From RYN-230 sp036497945 (GTDB lineage: Bacteria; Actinomycetota; Actinomycetes; Streptosporangiales; Streptosporangiaceae): DNA of 64,000 nt. The stretch lies in NCBI GenBank assembly GCA_036497945.1, contig DASXIN010000086.1, positions 7,278 through 71,277 of the forward strand, in the 5' to 3' direction. Positions within the stretch are counted from its first letter, which is position 1. Each line of letters opens with the position of its first letter. A program made the translations under genes and the position numbers. Of the stretch, positions 24,784 through 35,554 are shown piece after piece. The notes under the pieces are model-generated. The model did not search any database. It had not been told where the DNA came from and saw only the letters and a program-made list of their open reading frames with translations.

Positions 24784-24814
24784 CCGGCGGACCAGGGCCG
24801 TCTAGCGGCGGCGG

Positions 24815-25888
24815 TCAGGCGACGATGCGGACCGCACCCACGTACTCACTCCAGAAGATCGGCTGGATCTGCACGACCTGGCCGGTCTGCGGCGCGTCCA
24901 GCATCAGCCCGTCGCCCACGTAGATGCCGACGTGCTCGATCGTCGGGAAGAAGAACACCAGGTCACCGGGTTCGAGCTGGCTCTTCGAGATGTGCTCGCC
25001 CATGTTCCACTGGGATACCGTGTAGTGCGGCAGGTTGATGCCCACCTGCGCGTACGCCCACTTGACCAGGCCGGAGCAGTCGAATGTGCTCGGCCCGGCG
25101 GCGCCCCACACGTACGGGTCGCCGCGCCGGGTGAGCGCGGCCTGCAGTGCCTGCCCGCCGACCGTGTTGGCCGTGGGCAGGTTGATGGTCGGGTAGTTGC
25201 CGGTCTGCTGGAAGATGGACATCGCTTTGGCGAACGCGGCGCTGTTCAGCGTGTTCACCTTGCTCTGGATGACCTGCTTCTGCTTGGCCATCGAGGCGGA
25301 CAGCGCGGCCACCCGCTTGGCCTGCTGGACCGCTGTGTCGTGGGCGCGCTGCGCGGCCGCTTCCGCGGTGGACAGTGCGGTGACCCGGTCCCCGTTCTCC
25401 AGCTGGAGCTGCTGCATGATCGCGACCCGGCTGAGCATCGACCCCGTGTCGGTGGACGTGAGCACCTGGAGCGGGGTGGCCATCCCGCCGTTCATGTAAC
25501 TTTCCGCGGCCAGCTGGCCGATCGCGGCCTGACCGCCGGCCAGCCGGGCCGCGTCCTGGCGGAACGTGATCTGCGCGGTCTTGGCTTCCGCGCGGGCCTC
25601 GGTCAGCTGGATCTGCAGCCCGTCGTAGCTGTTGCTCAGCACTTCGATCTGCCGGGCCAGGCCCTTGGCCTGGGCGACCAGGCTGGCCAGGCTGGGCTGG
25701 GGCTGGGCCGGCCGGCTGCTCGCGGCGTAGCTCGCCGCGGCCGGCGCTACGGCGGTGGCCAGCACGGCCACGGCACCGGCCAGCGCGGTCCGCCGCCAGG
25801 CGGCAGGGCGACGCAGCACGCGCCGCAACCGGGTGGGCTGGATCGATCTCTCGCTGGCCGCGAGCCCGGCTACGGGCAAGCGCTTCAC
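24815..25888 (-). CDS. NlpC/P60 peptidoglycan endopeptidase (RipA-like)
   Basis: This exported cell-wall hydrolase of 357 aa has a twin-Arg-rich N-terminus and hydrophobic signal (about residues 30-55), a coiled coil (about 65-230) and a C-terminal NlpC/P60 domain. The catalytic Cys is in STFDCSGLVKWAY (near residue 268), the His in PTIEHVGIYVGDG (near 318). Such enzymes cut peptidoglycan stem peptides during division. GTG 25888 follows a strong AGGAGAGGAGAG site. The long leader carries a c-di-AMP riboswitch, so expression should fall when c-di-AMP is high. Confidence 0.93.
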   Translation of the reverse strand: MKRLPVAGLAASERSIQPTRLRRVLRRPAAWRRTALAGAVAVLATAVAPAAASYAASSRPAQPQPSLASLVAQAKGLARQIEVLSNSYDGLQIQLTEARAEAKTAQITFRQDAARLAGGQAAIGQLAAESYMNGGMATPLQVLTSTDTGSMLSRVAIMQQLQLENGDRVTALSTAEAAAQRAHDTAVQQAKRVAALSASMAKQKQVIQSKVNTLNSAAFAKAMSIFQQTGNYPTINLPTANTVGGQALQAALTRRGDPYVWGAAGPSTFDCSGLVKWAYAQVGINLPHYTVSQWNMGEHISKSQLEPGDLVFFFPTIEHVGIYVGDGLMLDAPQTGQVVQIQPIFWSEYVGAVRIVA

Positions 25889-25906
25889 GTGCTCTCCTCT
25901 CCTTAA

Positions 25907-26085
25907 CCGCCTGCCGGGTTAGCTGACGGGTTCGGGCCAAGGGAGCCCTACCGCTACGCGCACCCACTGGTGTCTGCAGCGGATTCACCCCGGGAACGTG
26001 GGTCCCCGGCTTCCCGGACCGCCGTCGCGGCACAGGAACTCGGCGGGCCCGTGCTGACGTCCGGGGGGTTGCGGCGTAGCACGGT
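25907..26085 (-). ncRNA. ydaO/yuaA-type c-di-AMP riboswitch
   Basis: The minus-strand leader of the NlpC/P60 gene carries the conserved ydaO blocks: CTACGCCGCAACCCCC at its 5' end, GGGGTGAATCCG (25981-25991 region), GTAGGGCTCCC, and CCGAACCCGTCAGCTAACC followed by GGCAGGCGG, ending about 18 nt before the start codon. This class senses c-di-AMP and in actinobacteria typically controls cell-wall hydrolase genes. Boundaries are approximate. Confidence 0.92.
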
Positions 26086-26096
26086 GACAGCGTTGG

Positions 26097-26102
26097 ACAT
26101 TA
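26097..26102 (-). promoter_or_regulatory. Candidate -10 box TAATGT for the riboswitch transcript
   Basis: Minus-strand TAATGT lies 10-15 nt upstream of the first conserved riboswitch bases. No clear -35 box was found. Confidence 0.35.
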
Positions 26103-26225
26103 ATGGATCACGGCCCGCCCGGCGACCCGAACGACAGAATCTGCTCTCTGGCTGCGCCGCAGTCGGCGCGAACTGCCGTCAGCCCGTCCTGGGCGGCAGC
26201 GGGCACGGGCTAGGGTGTGCGGGCG

Positions 26226-26729
26226 ATGGAGCACACGATCAGGCGGGCCCGCACCCGCGACATCCGGGCCATTGCCGGCCTGGTCGCTGACAACGTGGCC
26301 TCCGGCCGGGTGCTGCGCAAGGCCACCGTCACCCTGTACGAGGACGTGCCGGAGTTCTGGGTCGCCGAACGCGGCACCGATCACGCGGTTGTCGGCTGCG
26401 GCGCGCTGCACGTGATGTGGGAGGACCTGGCCGAGATCCGCACGGTCGCGGTGCAGCCGAGCTGCCAGGGCCAGGGCGTCGGCCACCGCCTGGTGGACGC
26501 GCTGCTGGACAGTGCCCGCGAGGTGGGCGTGCAGCGGGTCTTCGTGCTGACGTTCGCGGTGAGCTTCTTCGCCCGGCACGGTTTCAAGGAGATCGAGGGC
26601 ACCCCGGTGTCCCATGAGGTGTACGCGGAATTGCTCCGCTCCTACGACGAGGGCGTGGCCGAGTTCCTCGACCTGGACCGGGTCAAGCCCAACACCCTCG
26701 GCAACACCCGCATGCTGCGGTACCTCTAA
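26226..26729 (+). CDS. argA: Amino-acid N-acetyltransferase (short ArgA)
   Basis: A GNAT protein of 167 aa that closely follows the short ArgA of mycobacteria (Rv2747), which acetylates glutamate or glutamine at the entry of arginine synthesis. Matching features: VTLYEDVPEFWVAE, VGCGALHVMWEDLAEIRTVAV, the acetyl-CoA loop CQGQGVGHRLV, RVFVLTFAVSFFARHGF and the C-terminal VKPNTLGNTRML. ATG 26226 was chosen over GTG 26217; a TAGGGT box ends 9 nt before it. No arg genes are nearby. Confidence 0.88.
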   Translation: MEHTIRRARTRDIRAIAGLVADNVASGRVLRKATVTLYEDVPEFWVAERGTDHAVVGCGALHVMWEDLAEIRTVAVQPSCQGQGVGHRLVDALLDSAREVGVQRVFVLTFAVSFFARHGFKEIEGTPVSHEVYAELLRSYDEGVAEFLDLDRVKPNTLGNTRMLRYL

Positions 26730-26746
26730 AACTGGCCTCCACCAAC

Positions 26747-26792
26747 AGTGCGGTGAGTTGGGCCCCACCGGCGGGGCATAACTCACCGCACT
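26747..26792. terminator. Bidirectional hairpin terminator
   Basis: A perfect 13-bp inverted repeat (AGTGCGGTGAGTT at 26747-26759, AACTCACCGCACT at 26780-26792) sits between the converging argA and EndoQ-UvrD genes. There is no T-tract, as is common in high-GC actinobacteria. Confidence 0.75.
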
Positions 26793-26806
26793 CATGCACC
26801 GGCGGG

Positions 26807-29800
26807 TCAGAGCAGGCGGAGCTGGCGGTCGGCTGGGCGGCGGGCCCGCGGCGGGGCGGAGCGGTTCAGCAACCCCGGGTCGATCGCGGCCAGGAACGGT
26901 GACGGGCCCGCCTCGGCCGGCCCGCCCGGACGGCCCCGGCGGGCCGCGCTGCTCAGCAGCAGGTGCGACCGGGCCCGGGTCATCCCGACGAACAGCAGCC
27001 GCCGCTCCTCGGCCGGGTCGGGGCCCTCTCCCGGCCCCCGTCCGGGCAGCCACAGCGGCAGCAGGCCCCGCTCGCAGCCGGCCAGGAACACCACCTCGAA
27101 CTCCAGCCCCTTGGCCGCGTGCAGAGTCAGCAGGTTGACCGCGTCCGCCCGCGGGTCCAGCGCGTCCACCTCGGCGCCCAGCGCGATCTCGGTATAGAAC
27201 TGGTGCAGGTCATCGCCGCACCGGCGGGCCAGCGGGGCCAGCACCTCACCAGCGGCCCGCAGATCGGTGCCGGACAGCCGGCCCGGTTCGCCGTCACCCA
27301 GCCGGGTGCCGTCCGCGATCGCGGCCAGCCGGGCCACCGCGGCGCGCAGCTGGTCGGGTGCGCTCCGCGCGGGGGCCTCGCGGCACTGGATTTCCCGGAC
27401 GATCTCGGCCACTCCCGGCCGCCGCTCCAGCAGGTCGTGCGACCGCTTCTGGAACGGCAGGCCGGCCCGGGTCAGTCCCTGGCCGAGCGCCGCGGCCTGC
27501 GCGTCGGTACGGTACAGCACGGCGATGTCGGCCAGCCCGATCCCGTCGTGACCGTGCCCATCGGCCCGCCCGGAGTCCAGCGAGTGGAACGAGGATCCGC
27601 CGAGCAGCCGGTCGATGCCCGCCGCGATCCAGGCCGCCTCGCCGGCCGGGTCGGCCGCCTCGTGGCAGGTGATCGTCCCCGGCTGGTCTGGCCCGGCGGC
27701 GCGAAGTACCCGGCCGGGCACCAGCGTGCCGGGTGCGATGGCCTGCATGGCGGCCGCCACGATGCCCGGGCTGGACCGGTAGCTGGTGCTCAGCGCGGCG
27801 GTGCCGGCCGCCGGGTAGTCGGCCGCGAAGCGCAGGAAGAAACCCACGTCCGCGCCGCGGAAGCCGTAGATGGCCTGATCCGGGTCGCCGATCACGGTGA
27901 GCCCGGCGCCATCCGCGGTGAGCAGCCGGAGCAGCGCGTACTGCGCCGCGTCGATGTCCTGGTACTCGTCCACGCTGATCTGCGGCCACCGCTCGCGCAA
28001 CGCGGCCGCCACAGCCGGTGCCTGGCCGAGCACCGCGGTGCTCAGCTCGACCAGGCCGTCGTAGTCCACCAGCCCGCGCGCGGCGAGCGCCTGGCGCAAC
28101 CGGTCACGCTGCTCCGCGTCGCTGGCCGCGGCGGCCAGCCAGGCCCGGGCCGCCCGTGGCGAGCCGGCCAGCTCGGTGGCCACGTCGAGCACGGCCTGCT
28201 CGTCGGCCACGGTGAAGTCGGCGGCCAGCCCGGCCAGCTCGTGCTGCTCGCGCAGCAGCATCAGGCCCAGCCCGTGGAACGTGGTCACGGTCAGCCGCGC
28301 CGCGCGCCGGCCGAGCAGCGCGGTCAGCCGCTGCCGCATCTCCTCGGCGGCCCGCCGGGTGAACGTCAGCGCCAGGCATTGCTCCGGGCGGACCTGCTGG
28401 CTGCCGATCGCGGCGGCGATCCGGTGGGTCAGCGTCCGGGTCTTCCCACTGCCCGGCCCCGCGATGATCATCAGTGGCGCGGCCGCCCCGGCCGCCGCGC
28501 GCTGCTCCGGATCCAGCTCAGCCAGCAGCGCCGCGGCCGGCCGCACGTCGGCAGACCCCGCATGCTTAACGCCGGCGGCCCGCGACTGCGGCGACCCGGG
28601 TGCCCGGCCGTCGGGTGCCCGGCCGTCGGGTGCCCGGCCGTCGAGTGCTGGCCCGGGAGGACGGCCCCCCGGAACCCCCTGGGGCCGCGGACTCGGCATT
28701 GACTCGGGGAGGTCGAACAGTGCGCTGCCGTGGCCGAGTTCGCCCGGGGAAAGCAGCCGGATTACCCCGTATTCGCCGTCGTAGCCGGGGTCTTTCCGTG
28801 CGGTGCCGGCCCGCAGCCGGGACACGGCCTCGGCCAGCAGGCTGCCGCCGGCCTGGCTCAGTTCCGCCAGCGGCACTTCGAGCAGGATGGCCAGTTCCGG
28901 CCCGAGCGCGCCGACCAGCCGGTCCACCTCGGCGGTGACCTTCTTGCTTTTCGCCCCGGTGCCCAGGATCTCGCCGATGACCTCTGGCAGTGCGAGCAGG
29001 CTGCTGGATTGTGCTGCGCCCGCGGGCCGGTATCCGCCGGGCCGGTCGGCCAGCTCAGTGACTCGGTTCAGCACACCTATGGTTAATGGCTTGCCGCACT
29101 CCGGGCACCGCCCACCGCACGCGGCCGACTCGGCCGGTTCCAGCCGGATCCCGCACTTCCGGTGCCCGTCGAGGTGGTATCGTCCGCCCTCCGGAAAGAA
29201 ATTGATGGTTCCGTGCAGGCCAGCCCCAGTTCGCAGCGCGTCTTCGATCGCGAAGTAGTCGAGTTCGGTGTCCAGCGTGGTTGCCTCGCGGCCGAGCATC
29301 GGCGGCGAGTGCGCATCCGAATTACTGACCAGCCGATAACCGTCCAGCGAAGAGCACATCCAGTTCATCGGTGGATCCGAGGACAGTCCGGTCTCGACCG
29401 CAAACACGTGCTCTGCCAGGTCGCCGTAACAGTCAGCAACGGAGTCGAAACCGGATTTTGAACCCAGTACCGCGAACCACGGCGTCCAGATATGCGCGGG
29501 AACCAGATAGCACCCAGGCCCGGCGTTCAGCGTGATGTCCAGCAGGTGCCGCGAGTCCAGGCCAAGAATGGGGCGGCCGTCCGAGGCGAGGTTGCCGACC
29601 TTACTCAGTGCGGCCGTGATCGCGGCCGCCGCGTCTAGCGTCGGGGCATACAGCAGGTGATGTACCTTGCGGGTGCGATCGCCCGCCCGGTAGATAGTCG
29701 ATATCTCGCTGGACAGCATGAAACGCACCGGCTGCCGGCAACTCGGCGGTGAGTCGCGGTCCAGCCGGCTGGCTAGCTCCGGGCGAAGCTGGAGCAGGCC

Positions 29801-29989
29801 CGGTTCGGCGGGCTCGAGTGTCTCGCGGAGTTCCTCGGCCCAGCCGGGATGGGTGAAGTCGCCGGTGCCGACGACCGTGATGCCCTTACGCCGTGCCCAC
29901 CAGGCCAGGCTGGGAATATCGCAGTTCTTGCTGCATGCGCGCGAGAACCGCGAGTGAACGTGCAGGTCGGCGTGGAACATCCGGGTCAT
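26807..29989 (-). CDS. EndoQ-like PHP nuclease fused to UvrD-family SF1 helicase
   Basis: The 1060-aa protein has two parts. Residues 1-430 are PHP-type: DLHVHSRFS at 8-16, THPGW, NSDAHSPP, and the zinc cluster CGGRCPECGKPLTIGVL near 315, all as in endonuclease Q, which nicks 5' to deaminated bases. Residues 490-1060 are a UvrD/PcrA helicase: Walker A GPGSGKT near 508, VDEYQDID, QAIYGFRGADV, LLTLHAAKGLEF and the FVGMTRAR motif. Fusion would couple nicking to unwinding. The linker holds a REP-like fragment and a DGRAP repeat. ATG 29989 starts it; ATG 29980 is an alternative. It converges with argA. Confidence 0.88.
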   Translation of the reverse strand: MTRMFHADLHVHSRFSRACSKNCDIPSLAWWARRKGITVVGTGDFTHPGWAEELRETLEPAEPGLLQLRPELASRLDRDSPPSCRQPVRFMLSSEISTIYRAGDRTRKVHHLLYAPTLDAAAAITAALSKVGNLASDGRPILGLDSRHLLDITLNAGPGCYLVPAHIWTPWFAVLGSKSGFDSVADCYGDLAEHVFAVETGLSSDPPMNWMCSSLDGYRLVSNSDAHSPPMLGREATTLDTELDYFAIEDALRTGAGLHGTINFFPEGGRYHLDGHRKCGIRLEPAESAACGGRCPECGKPLTIGVLNRVTELADRPGGYRPAGAAQSSSLLALPEVIGEILGTGAKSKKVTAEVDRLVGALGPELAILLEVPLAELSQAGGSLLAEAVSRLRAGTARKDPGYDGEYGVIRLLSPGELGHGSALFDLPESMPSPRPQGVPGGRPPGPALDGRAPDGRAPDGRAPGSPQSRAAGVKHAGSADVRPAAALLAELDPEQRAAAGAAAPLMIIAGPGSGKTRTLTHRIAAAIGSQQVRPEQCLALTFTRRAAEEMRQRLTALLGRRAARLTVTTFHGLGLMLLREQHELAGLAADFTVADEQAVLDVATELAGSPRAARAWLAAAASDAEQRDRLRQALAARGLVDYDGLVELSTAVLGQAPAVAAALRERWPQISVDEYQDIDAAQYALLRLLTADGAGLTVIGDPDQAIYGFRGADVGFFLRFAADYPAAGTAALSTSYRSSPGIVAAAMQAIAPGTLVPGRVLRAAGPDQPGTITCHEAADPAGEAAWIAAGIDRLLGGSSFHSLDSGRADGHGHDGIGLADIAVLYRTDAQAAALGQGLTRAGLPFQKRSHDLLERRPGVAEIVREIQCREAPARSAPDQLRAAVARLAAIADGTRLGDGEPGRLSGTDLRAAGEVLAPLARRCGDDLHQFYTEIALGAEVDALDPRADAVNLLTLHAAKGLEFEVVFLAGCERGLLPLWLPGRGPGEGPDPAEERRLLFVGMTRARSHLLLSSAARRGRPGGPAEAGPSPFLAAIDPGLLNRSAPPRARRPADRQLRLL
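28601..28645 (-). repeat. 15-bp in-frame tandem repeat (DGRAP) in the fusion linker
   Basis: About three 15-bp units encode DGRAPDGRAPDGRAP in the linker between the PHP and helicase parts, next to the REP-like fragment. Confidence 0.8.
28654..28690 (+). repeat. REP-like palindromic element, copy E (degenerate, in frame)
   Basis: CCCGGGAGGACGGCCCCCCGGAACCCCC resembles the first hairpin and C-run of the REP-like element, quoted here as one block only for position; it is read in frame as PGGRPPGP-type residues in the EndoQ-UvrD linker. Similarity is weaker than for the other copies. Confidence 0.5.
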
Positions 29990-30230
29990 GTGCTGCTTTC
30001 TGGCCGCGCTGCGCTGGCCACCGTCTTCGGATACTGCCACTCTGCCGGACCCCGGGCGAGAGGATCCGGGCAACAACCGGCTGCGGCCGGGGCCCGCCTG
30101 CCCGCAACCGGGAGGGGGTGCCGCGGTGCGCTTTGGCTATGCGCGACAATGCATAAGTGCGGTGCGCTGCCTGATCACCTGATGGTGCACCGGCCGGACG
30201 ATCAAGTAAGCGGGCGAAAAGGAGTGTGCC

Positions 30231-30437
30231 ATGCTGAGCGACCTGGCCGCACTGACCCCGCCAACGGTTGTCGGCGTGACCTTCCTGATCGGGCTCGGGA
30301 TCTTCCTTCGGCACCAGCTGGGTCCCAAGCAGGAGTCCGCAGAAGACGAGTACCCGGACGATATTTCCGGTGACAGCGGGATTCCGCACACTGAGCGTTC
30401 CAGGTCAGCCACATCACCCGATCGTGGTGACGGCTAG
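30231..30437 (+). CDS. Small single-span membrane protein
   Basis: Sixty-eight aa with one hydrophobic segment (TVVGVTFLIGLGIFL, about residues 12-26), then a charged, acidic hydrophilic tail. AAAAGGAG lies about 8 nt before the ATG, an unusually good ribosome site for this genome, so it is likely a real gene. I do not recognise a family. It is oriented with lsr2 downstream, separated by 232 bp of AT-richer DNA. Confidence 0.65.
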   Translation: MLSDLAALTPPTVVGVTFLIGLGIFLRHQLGPKQESAEDEYPDDISGDSGIPHTERSRSATSPDRGDG

Positions 30438-30595
30438 CCGACGTTCTGGAACCAAGCAGGTTCTACCAGTAGTGCTGCATAGATCGGCGCCGCACCCCCT
30501 ATCCTTGCTTGATTACGGAGAGTTACAGCAATCTTCCGGCTAGTCCGCCGCAGCATGCTGGATGGAGAACTCCACTGCGATTCCGCTACCATGAA

Positions 30596-30625
30596 TTGGC
30601 AAACACAAGCGAGTCATGGTATATC
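30596..30625 (+). promoter_or_regulatory. Candidate lsr2 promoter
   Basis: TTGGCA (30596-30601) and TATATC (30620-30625) are 18 nt apart, 45 nt before the lsr2 start, inside the most AT-rich stretch of the window (about 30500-30660). Lsr2 binds AT-rich DNA, so autoregulation here is plausible. Confidence 0.5.
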
Positions 30626-30669
30626 TTTGGCAACCTAAAAGACTTGCTCCAGCGGAAGGGCTGGCACCC

Positions 30670-31002
30670 ATGGCACAAAAGGTTCAGGTACTCCTGGTCG
30701 ACGACCTCGATGGGGGCGAGGCGACCGAGACCGTGGCCTTCAGTCTCGACGGCACTCTGTACGAGATCGACCTCAGTACCGAAAACGCAGGCAAGCTCCG
30801 CAAAGAGTTTGCGCCCTACGTCGATCACGCGCGCAAGGCAAGCGGTGCTGGCGGTGGCGGACGGCGTCGCCGGGCACGTACCGGGCCGGGCCGGGAGCGC
30901 AGCTCGGAAATCCGGGCCTGGGCCAAACAGCGCGGCTACAAGGTGAGTGAGCGCGGGCGCATTCCCGCCACGATCATCTCGGAGTACGACGCCGCCCACT
31001 AA
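30670..31002 (+). CDS. lsr2: Lsr2 nucleoid-associated silencing protein
   Basis: Lsr2, 110 aa, bridges DNA and silences AT-rich genes. The N-terminal dimerisation domain runs from MAQKVQVLLVDDLDGGEA to about residue 60. A basic Gly/Arg linker (GGGGRRRRARTG) leads to the C-terminal DNA-binding domain with IRAWAKQRGYKVSERGRIP, whose RGR is the minor-groove AT-hook-like element. ATG 30670 is preceded by GGAAGGG. It sits between lysS and clpC as in other actinobacteria. A short CGCAGCC/GGCTGCG hairpin at 31021-31039 may terminate it. Confidence 0.96.
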   Translation: MAQKVQVLLVDDLDGGEATETVAFSLDGTLYEIDLSTENAGKLRKEFAPYVDHARKASGAGGGGRRRRARTGPGRERSSEIRAWAKQRGYKVSERGRIPATIISEYDAAH

Positions 31003-31717
31003 GGCTGACCAAGAGCAAGACGCAGCCACGAAGGCTGCGGCCGAGGGCCCGCAGGTGCCTCGCGGCGCATCAGTTCACGCTCCGGACTGCGCCGTGGGGC
31101 TCGTGCGGGCCCACGCTTCTGCTCAGGAACTTCTTAGCCTGGGGACTGCTTATCCTTAGGCTGCTGTCCGCGCGAGTTTCCATCCCGCCGCTTCGCCGCG
31201 GGGCCGCGGGGCGCATTTCCGCGGTTCCCGCGTACCCGGGCTGGCCGGTACCCCCGGGCGCCCGGCACAGTCCCGGACCGGGCCGCCCGGTGCGGCCGGC
31301 CGGGCCCGGACGGCCCCCAGACCGGGACGCACCGGCATCATCCGGACCCGGTTGAGCCGCCGCCGGACGGTCCGCGGCCACCGCGGCCGGCCGCGTCTCA
31401 AACGGTTAAGCGGCCCGTGCGGGCGCGCCCCCGGCCGTCCCCGTGACCCGCCGCCGGTGAACTCCGCCGCCCCCCACTCCGTGCTACCGGGGGTACGCCG
31501 GTGCTGGTCGGGCGGCGTTCGCTTGCGGCGTACAGGGAACACCTGGCCCCCCGCAGGGGGTTGGATGGGATGAAGGTCCTCCTGCCGGGGAACGCTCTAC
31601 ACATGTGCGGCACATCGCGCGGCACATCGTCCGGCATGCGGGCTACCATGCGGAAGGGACGGGCCCCGGAGCACCGGACATCTGGGTCCCCCCGACCGCT
31701 CTGTGAGGAGCGAGGCG
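31003..31717. other. Long intergenic region between lsr2 and clpC
   Basis: About 715 bp with no convincing gene; 31190-31450 is extremely G/C-rich. It contains the possible lsr2 terminator at 31021-31039, the candidate ClgR operator at 31517-31530, and a long clpC leader. The remaining reading frames are Pro/Arg-rich shadows without recognisable features. Confidence 0.6.
31517..31530 (+). promoter_or_regulatory. Candidate ClgR operator upstream of clpC
   Basis: GTTCGCTTGCGGCG fits GTTCGC-N5-GCG, the operator I recall for Streptomyces ClgR, which controls clp genes. It lies about 190 nt before the clpC start, just ahead of a TACAGG hexamer that could be the -10. Confidence 0.5.
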
Positions 31718-34255
<2,538 letters not shown>

Positions 34256-34276
34256 TAGCGAGACGCAGCAGACGCT

Positions 34277-34373
34277 GAGCGGCGGGCCTACGAAGGCCCG
34301 CCGCTCGGTGTTTCCGGCGGCAGGCTACGGCCCGCCGCTCCGTGTTTCCAGCGGCGGGCTACGGCCCGCCGCT
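34277..34373. terminator. Three tandem hairpins after clpC
   Basis: Hairpin 1 (34277-34306) has perfect 13-bp arms (GAGCGGCGGGCCT and its complement). Hairpin 2 (about 34316-34340) is imperfect. Hairpin 3 (34350-34373) has 10-bp arms AGCGGCGGGC/GCCCGCCGCT. The units share GGC-TACG-GCC and a TGTTT trailer at about 37-bp spacing, so they arose by tandem duplication. Hairpin 3 runs up to the mutY stop codon, so the block can serve both convergent genes. Confidence 0.8.
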
Positions 34374-35284
34374 CAGTGTTTCCCGGCGGCGGCGCCCGGC
34401 CTAACGGCCGGTGCCGCGCTGGGCAGGGCGAACCGGCCGTCCGGGAGCGGGTCCACCAGTCCGTCGGCGACCAGGCTGTCCAGGGCCCGGCTGCGCTGCT
34501 GCGGCTCGGGCCAGGCCGCGTCCAGCTGCGCACCCGGCACCGGCCCAGCCGCCGTCCGGAGCACGGCCAGCAGCTGGCCCCGGCACTGCCGGTCGGTGCC
34601 CTGGTAGCCCTGGCTGCGCCGGGCACCGCCACCTGCTGGCCGCCCGGCCAGCCGCCAGGCGCAGTCGCCCGCCACCGGGCACTGCGCGCACTGCGGCCGG
34701 GCCGCGGTGCAGACCAGCGCGCCGAGTTCCATCACCGCGACCGACCAGCGCGCGGCCACCGCGGGCTGGTCCGGCAGCAGCGCCTCGGCCAGCCGCCGTT
34801 CCGCGGCTGACGTGCTCGGCGGCGGCAGTTGCTGCCCGCTGACCAGCCGGGCTAGCACCCGGCGGACGTTGGTGTCCAGCACCGGGTGCCGCTGGCCGAA
34901 CGCGAAGCTGGCCACCGCGGCCGCGGTATAGGCACCGATCCCGGGCAATTCCAGCAGCGCGTCCAGCGACGCGGGCACCTGGCCAGCATGCCGCTCGACC
35001 AGAGCCTGCGCAGTCATGTGCAGCCGGAGCGCGCGGCGTGGATAGCCGAGCCGCCCCCACTCCCGTACCGCGTCGCCCGGGGCCGCGGCAGCCAGCGCGG
35101 CCGGCGTCGGCCAGCGGGCCAGCCAGGCGGCATACACCGGCAGCACCCGGGTGACCGGCGTCTGCTGCAGCATCACCTCGCTGACCAGGATGGCCCACGG
35201 GGTCGCGTCAGCCCGGCGCCACGGCAGGTCGCGCTGGTGCGCGGCGTACCAGTCCAGGATCGCGGCGGAGTGCGGAGTCGGCAT
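34373..35284 (-). CDS. mutY: A/G-specific adenine glycosylase
   Basis: MutY, 303 aa, removes adenine opposite 8-oxoguanine. It has PWRRADATPWAILVSEVMLQQT at the N-terminus, the helix-hairpin-helix LPGIGAYTAAAV with catalytic Asp in VLDTNVRRVLAR, and the iron-sulfur cluster CX6CX2CX5C in the segment CTAARPQCAQCPVAGDC. The C-terminal NUDIX-like domain is short, as usual in actinobacteria. ATG 35284 was chosen. It shares the triple terminator with clpC. Confidence 0.95.
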   Translation of the reverse strand: MPTPHSAAILDWYAAHQRDLPWRRADATPWAILVSEVMLQQTPVTRVLPVYAAWLARWPTPAALAAAAPGDAVREWGRLGYPRRALRLHMTAQALVERHAGQVPASLDALLELPGIGAYTAAAVASFAFGQRHPVLDTNVRRVLARLVSGQQLPPPSTSAAERRLAEALLPDQPAVAARWSVAVMELGALVCTAARPQCAQCPVAGDCAWRLAGRPAGGGARRSQGYQGTDRQCRGQLLAVLRTAAGPVPGAQLDAAWPEPQQRSRALDSLVADGLVDPLPDGRFALPSAAPAVRPGAAAGKH

Positions 35285-35347
35285 GTCCCCCCGATCCTCG
35301 CACGCGATCGGCTAGACGCCGGTCCGGATGAGCGGTGGGTCGGCCCG

Positions 35348-35414
35348 GCACCGGGCCCGCAGGCCACCCTGGCACCGGGCCCGCAGGCCGCCCCGGCACC
35401 GGGCCCGCAGCGGC
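35348..35414. repeat. 24-bp tandem repeat (2.8 units)
   Basis: Units of GGCACCGGGCCCGCAGGCC plus 5 variable bases begin at 35348, 35372 and 35396, each with the palindrome CGGGCCCG. They lie in the 270-bp gap between the divergent mutY and 35555 genes; nothing else was seen there apart from a possible promoter. Confidence 0.75.
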
Positions 35415-35542
35415 CCACCCCCGCACCTCTGGCCGGATGATCTTGTGCGGGCGCGGGGGAAAGGCTCCCGGTCGCCGGCGCCTTCTGCAATAGTGCGCGG
35501 CCCCGGCCGGCGGGTCGGCGGGCCTGGCCGGGCCGGCTTAGG

Positions 35543-35548
35543 CATACT
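35543..35548 (+). promoter_or_regulatory. Possible -10 box CATACT, leaderless spacing
   Basis: CATACT ends 6 nt before ATG 35555. It departs from TANNNT at the first base, so it is weaker than the other cases. Confidence 0.35.
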
Positions 35549-35554
35549 GCTCGT

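Noticed and set aside
31003..31717. Pro/Arg-rich reading frames in the lsr2-clpC gap
   Set aside because: They have no ribosome sites, no family features and composition typical of random GC-rich DNA.
35348..35414. 24-bp repeats as replication iterons
   Set aside because: No DnaA boxes, rep gene or AT-rich unwinding region are nearby, so an origin is not supported.
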